Of a DNA stretch of 25,051 bases, positions 21,689 to 25,051 are shown piece by piece; position 1 is the stretch's first letter; the number at the start of each line of letters is the position of its first letter. A program made the translations under genes and the position numbers. This DNA is from Faecalicatena fissicatena (GTDB taxonomy: Bacteria; Bacillota; Clostridia; Lachnospirales; Lachnospiraceae): positions 1-25,051 of the forward strand of contig LDAQ01000128.1 of NCBI GenBank assembly GCA_001028025.1, in the 5' to 3' direction. The notes under the pieces were generated by a model, which saw only the letters and a program-made list of their open reading frames with translations, had not been told where the DNA came from and did no database searches.

Positions 21689-22996
21689 TCATCCCAGGAC
21701 CGCGTCAATCAGATCCTGCCCGCTTGATTTTACAATATCTAACGGCACTTGTAAAGCCTTCTCCACATCCTGAACGGTAAAATCATCCAGAAATACGTCC
21801 TCACCGGTCCTTAACATATTGCACGGAATCAGCAGCGCATCTCCCAGCGGCCTGTCCTTCATCTGTACGGTAAGATCCCGGCCCGTGATCAGTCCCGATA
21901 CCGTAATCAGTTCGCCAAAAAAGTCGTTTCTCACTTCATAGAGGTGTACAATTATATTAGGAAACTTCTCTGTTAGTCTGCCCAGCATGCGCTCCAAATA
22001 TGGGTAAGCAAGCCGCCCTGTTGCAAATGAAAGTTCTCTTTTCCTGTCATCACCTGTGATATGCTCCATTCCTTCCTCGAATTCATCCATCAGAAGCCGC
22101 AGCATTCCCACACCGTTCTCAAGCTGGAGATAACCGTCGTACCTTTCCTCCCCCGGCAGTTCCTCCCCTGCCAAAATATACCACTCATCACCTGCATGAA
22201 TGAAATGGGTCCCATATTCCTCGTATACCCGATCCTGCCACTTATGGATCACCCGAAGAACTTCCTTTGCATCCTCCTTCGAAAATGGTTCCAGCGGATA
22301 AAGACCGTCTCTGAACTTTGTCAGACCAACGGGTACAACGGATACACTCTGCAGTAGAGGCAGGTATCCGGTCAGATCCCGAATGCTTCTCTCCAGCTCC
22401 GCCCCGTCATTCACACCTTTACAGAGTACAATCTGCCCATTCATCTCGATCCCGCCCTGATACAGTATATCCACCTTTTTCAGAGCATCACCCGCGAAAC
22501 GGTTATGAAGCATCTTACAGCGCAGTTCAGGATTTGTTGTATGGAAAGAAATATTAATCGGTTCCAGGTGGTACTTTACAATCCGCTCCACATCATGGTC
22601 ACTCATATTGGTCAGCGTAATATAATTTCCCTGTAAAAAAGACAGCCTGGAATCATCGTCCTTAAAATACAACGTATCCCTCATCCCTGCGGGCATCTGG
22701 TCGATAAAGCAGAACATACACTTATTCCGGCAGGATCGATACTCATCCATCAGACTCTGCCCGAATTCCAGCCCCAGCCCCTCATCTTCGTCCTTCTCAA
22801 TCTCCAGCTCCCACTGTTCACCGCCTTGTTTCTCTATTAATAATACAATATTTTCATCATCAACGTAATAATGATAATCAAATACGTCTTCTATCTCATT
22901 GCCATTAATCGCCAGAAGCCTGTCCCCGGGCTCGATCCCCATCTCTTCTCCGATGCTTCCCGGATGTACAGTACTCACAATGTGTTCATGTTTCAT
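21689..22996 (-). CDS. DUF512 protein with PDZ and radical-SAM-like iron-sulfur motif
   Basis: This 435-residue protein is a member of the DUF512 family, generally encoded next to der in Clostridia. It starts with a PDZ-like segment (HIVSTVHPGSIGEEMGIEPGDRLLAINGNEIEDVFDYHYY broken into known PDZ turns, about 4-45). A cysteine cluster follows: Cys89, Cys93 and Cys96 in SCRNKCMFCFIDQMP, a radical-SAM-like C-x3-C-x2-C. The DUF512 domain occupies the C-terminal half, with VPVGLTKFRDGLYPLEPF and the ELITVSGLITGRDL segment. The biochemical function is unknown. The ATG at 22996 is preferred because AGGAG lies 7 nt before it; the frame reaches a TTG upstream. It is first in the der-plsY-gpsA run. Confidence 0.92.
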   Translation of the reverse strand: MKHEHIVSTVHPGSIGEEMGIEPGDRLLAINGNEIEDVFDYHYYVDDENIVLLIEKQGGEQWELEIEKDEDEGLGLEFGQSLMDEYRSCRNKCMFCFIDQMPAGMRDTLYFKDDDSRLSFLQGNYITLTNMSDHDVERIVKYHLEPINISFHTTNPELRCKMLHNRFAGDALKKVDILYQGGIEMNGQIVLCKGVNDGAELERSIRDLTGYLPLLQSVSVVPVGLTKFRDGLYPLEPFSKEDAKEVLRVIHKWQDRVYEEYGTHFIHAGDEWYILAGEELPGEERYDGYLQLENGVGMLRLLMDEFEEGMEHITGDDRKRELSFATGRLAYPYLERMLGRLTEKFPNIIVHLYEVRNDFFGELITVSGLITGRDLTVQMKDRPLGDALLIPCNMLRTGEDVFLDDFTVQDVEKALQVPLDIVKSSGQDLIDAVLG

Positions 22997-23043
22997 CTCA
23001 TATCTCCTCAAAGTCCAGAATAGACTTGCTAAGTCTGCTATTC

Positions 23044-23071
23044 ATTATAGCATAATTAGCAGTTTGCGCAA
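23044..23071 (-). promoter_or_regulatory. Promoter of the DUF512-der-plsY-gpsA unit
   Basis: A perfect TATAAT (23049-23044) lies 16 bp from TTGCGC (23071-23066) on the - strand, followed by a 48-nt leader to the ATG. It is divergent from the PRPP synthase promoter, with CAAGC/GCTTG inverted repeat between them. Confidence 0.65.
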
Positions 23072-23078
23072 GCTATGC

Positions 23079-23107
23079 TTGAATTTAGGCATAAAAAATG
23101 ATATAAC
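23079..23107 (+). promoter_or_regulatory. Promoter of the PRPP synthase gene
   Basis: TTGAAT (23079-23084) and TATAAC (23102-23107) are 17 bp apart on the + strand. A TAGGAG ribosome binding site precedes the ATG at 23170. No PurR-like box was recognised. Confidence 0.6.
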
Positions 23108-23169
23108 CATATATGTAGAATAGGCTGAGTCCCAGTCCTTTTAAATTTCGTCTAACATAGGAGAAAATC

Positions 23170-24345
23170 ATGTCAAATATTGAATTATTAGAAAAAACTC
23201 TTCCTGTAGCCCCCCTCAAGATTGTGGCCATGGAAAGCTGTGAAAAAATGGGGAAAAAGGTAAATGACTATATTGTATCCTTCCGCGAGAATACGATTTG
23301 TGAGGTAAAGTCATCTTCTCCCCTCTATGTAAATTATGAATCTAACAACTATCTGGTGGACTGCTGCTGCCCTCGTTTCGGTTCCGGTGAGGCTAAGGGA
23401 ATCCTCAAGGAGACAATCCGCGGCACAGATCTGTTCATTATGACCGACGTGTGTAACTACAGTCTCACCTATACCGTCAACGGACATCTCAACCACATGT
23501 CCCCCGACGATCATTTTCAGGATCTGAAAAGAATCATATCCGCCGCTACAGGCAAGGCGAGGCGGATCAATGTCATTATGCCGTTCATGTATGAGAGCCG
23601 CCAGCACAAGAGAACCAAGAGGGAGTCTCTTGACTGTGCAATCGCCCTGGAAGAACTGACTGCCATGGGAACCACCAACATTATTACCTTCGATGCCCAC
23701 GATCCAAGGGTTCAGAACGCAATTCCGCTGAAAGGCTTCGACAGTTTCAATCCGCCTTATCAGTTCATGAAAGCATTATTCCGCTCGGTACCCGACTTAA
23801 AGGCAGACAAGGAGCATCTGATGATCATCAGCCCTGACGAGGGAGCGATGCATCGTGCAGTATACTTCTCCAACGTACTCGGCGTAGAGATGGGTATGTT
23901 CTACAAGCGCCGCGACTATTCCACAGTAGTCAATGGCAAGAACCCCATCGTAGCCCACGAATTCCTGGGCGATGATGTCAACGGAAAAGATGTCATCATC
24001 GTAGACGACATGATTTCATCCGGCGAAAGCATGCTGGATGTAGCCAAACAATTAAAAGACCGCAACGCGGCCAGAGTATTCGTATGTACCACCTTCGGCC
24101 TCTTCACAGACGGCTTCGAAAAATTCGACGAATACTACCAAAATGGCTACATCGACCGGGTAATCACAACCAACCTCACCTATCTGCCGCCTATAGTAAA
24201 AGAAAAACCCTACTTCGTAACAGCAGATATGAGCAAATTCCTGGCACTCATCATCGATTCACTAAACCACGACACTTCCATCGGTTCGGTACTGAACCCA
24301 ACCGACAAAATCCACGCACTTCTCGAAAAAAAACGCAGGGGGTAA
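23170..24345 (+). CDS. prs: Ribose-phosphate pyrophosphokinase (PRPP synthase), long form
   Basis: This enzyme makes 5-phosphoribosyl pyrophosphate from ribose-5-phosphate and ATP, feeding purine, pyrimidine, histidine, tryptophan and NAD synthesis. The protein has 391 residues, about 75 more than the common bacterial form. Motifs are MPFMYESRQHKRTKRESL at about 137-154, FDAHDP at 174-179, SPDEGAMHRA at 221-230, KRRDY at 247-251 and the PRPP loop VIIVDDMISSGES at 275-287. An acid-rich region PDDHFQDL near 112-119 also occurs. The extra length is spread over the N-terminal half and the C-terminal end, and I recall similar long versions in Lachnospiraceae. Fold-back element 3 begins 31 nt past the stop codon and could lie in the mRNA 3' end. 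Confidence 0.95.
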   Translation: MSNIELLEKTLPVAPLKIVAMESCEKMGKKVNDYIVSFRENTICEVKSSSPLYVNYESNNYLVDCCCPRFGSGEAKGILKETIRGTDLFIMTDVCNYSLTYTVNGHLNHMSPDDHFQDLKRIISAATGKARRINVIMPFMYESRQHKRTKRESLDCAIALEELTAMGTTNIITFDAHDPRVQNAIPLKGFDSFNPPYQFMKALFRSVPDLKADKEHLMIISPDEGAMHRAVYFSNVLGVEMGMFYKRRDYSTVVNGKNPIVAHEFLGDDVNGKDVIIVDDMISSGESMLDVAKQLKDRNAARVFVCTTFGLFTDGFEKFDEYYQNGYIDRVITTNLTYLPPIVKEKPYFVTADMSKFLALIIDSLNHDTSIGSVLNPTDKIHALLEKKRRG

Positions 24346-24375
24346 AAGGGGGAAGTGGTATCGGCTCACAGGTCC

Positions 24376-24620
24376 GCCTCAGAGAAGGGGCAGGTGTTTT
24401 CGGGGGCGGGAATGTGGGGGAAGCATTTCTATACAGAAAAAGAAGGATGAATTGCGGCACCGGGGACATTCGGGGAAAATTCGATAATTTTCCCCTGCAG
24501 GTCCCCTTGAACTCATGGCTTGTAGCCATGAGTTCAGCCTGATTCATCCTTCTTTTTCTGTAAAGAAATGCTAATCCCCCACATTCATGCCCCCGAAAAC
24601 ACCTGCCCCTTCTCTGAGGC
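24376..24620 (+). other. Giant fold-back element 3 (three-way-junction structure)
   Basis: Arms 24376-24452 and 24542-24620 pair over 77-79 nt: the outer 32 bp are perfect, with two small internal mismatched loops. GGC (24456-24458) also pairs with GCC (24537-24539). At the tip: linker ACC (24459-24461); bipartite hairpin 24462-24506 (6 bp GGGGAC/GTCCCC, 4/5 internal loop, 10 bp GGGGAAAATT, 4-nt loop CGAT); linker TT (24507-24508); simple hairpin GAACTCATGGCT-TGT-AGCCATGAGTTC (24509-24535); linker A. AAGGGGG is at 24346-24352. The order of hairpins gives + orientation, the same as the PRPP synthase gene just upstream. There is no T-run, so it is not a standard terminator. Confidence 0.9.
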
Positions 24621-24702
24621 TGCGTACTTCCAGGCGGAACATTCCCTCTTTGGAGGTGCCCGCGGCCGGGACGCAGTGGATGTGTACTGGAGGATGCGGA
24701 TA
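24621..24702 (+). other. Conserved tail of element 3
   Basis: TGCGTACTTCCAGGCGGAA follows the stem directly and matches the element 1 tail at most positions. Short hairpins (CCTC-TTT-GGAGG and CCCG/CGGG) come next. The tail ends in GGAT, seven bases and GGAGGATGCGGATA (24678-24702), the counterpart of the end motif of elements 1 and 2 with one base more. Confidence 0.65.
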
Positions 24703-25051
24703 TGTACCGGCGGGTTCAACTGCCTGATGAAAGCTGCGTCCTGATCCCTCCTGAATTATCCTATTGCCCGTAACCTTGCTAGTATCAGCCCTTTCTAGTT
24801 CTTTCCAATAAAGGTACTAATGTTAAAAGTGTCCATGCATATGGACCACTCTATTACCTATCTCCTGATTGGTCAATATTCATCAACACCTCCCTCCGCT
24901 AATCCAGCCCGATCCACCGCGCCACCCAAAGGGTGCGTCGGCTTCAGGATAAGGCGTTCCGGCCGGAATGTCCCAGCGTCAGTCCTGCTGTGCCGGTGCG
25001 GGGGCTTCAGAGGGCGTATTACGTTTTCTTAGCGGAAAAACCGGGCAGGAT
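24703..25051. other. Non-coding stretch to the window end
   Basis: I see no convincing gene. There are small inverted repeats: GTCCAT/ATGGAC (24831-24846), CACCC-AAA-GGGTG (around 24927) and a perfect palindrome TTCCGGCCGGAA (around 24958). TCCGCTAA (24895-24902) has its complement TTAGCGGA at 25029-25036. These may belong to another structured element cut by the window edge, but the pattern is not complete enough to claim it. Confidence 0.4.

Overview
The window looks like a chromosomal segment from an endospore-forming Clostridia, most likely a Lachnospiraceae relative. The basis is: SpoIVA; the cluster DUF512-protein/der/plsY/gpsA/spoIVA; a class A RNase P RNA; strong AGGAGG-type ribosome binding sites; and sigma-A promoters with near-consensus boxes. 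No species can be named from the sequence alone.

Layout. 1-1882: rqcH (ribosome quality control) on the + strand. 2034-5317 (- strand): pheA, a DUF815 ATPase and a lipoprotein in one run. 5402-7884 (+): a small membrane protein, a nitroreductase with its own promoter, and pyrB-pyrI. 7922-8945 (-): a MarR repressor and a flavodoxin, with the operator built into the promoter. 9072-9971 (-): a lone tyrosine recombinase lacking two usual catalytic histidines. 10312-13644 (-): DAHP synthase, RNase P RNA, RNase HI, a metallo-beta-lactamase-fold protein and a MogA-like protein. 13819-15983 (-): an amidohydrolase (MTA/SAH/adenosine deaminase type) and a purine nucleoside phosphorylase. 17014-22996 (-): DUF512 protein, der, plsY, gpsA and spoIVA. 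23170-24345 (+): a long-form PRPP synthase, transcribed divergently from the DUF512 gene. Most genes are housekeeping. Aromatic amino acid synthesis (DAHP synthase, pheA), pyrimidine synthesis (pyrBI), purine salvage and PRPP supply are all represented.

The unusual content is non-coding. Three very large fold-back elements lie at 16096-16394 (+), 16735-16982 (- orientation) and 24376-24620 (+). Each has a 77-110 nt stem per arm capped by a three-way junction with two hairpins. One hairpin is always bipartite (6 bp, internal loop, 9-10 bp) and the other is always simple (10-13 bp). The arms of the three elements are not recognisably homologous to one another, yet the junction linkers match (A-Y-C, T-T, A). 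Each element is also followed by a similar tail of about 80 nt ending in a GGAT...GGATATGCGGAT-type motif. Together these mark a family of structured elements (RNA or fold-back DNA) that I do not recognise. In one element the tail motif has expanded into a 39-bp tandem repeat. The window's left edge may hold the start of a fourth copy.

Limits: all calls are from reading the sequence. No similarity search, folding program or covariance model was run.
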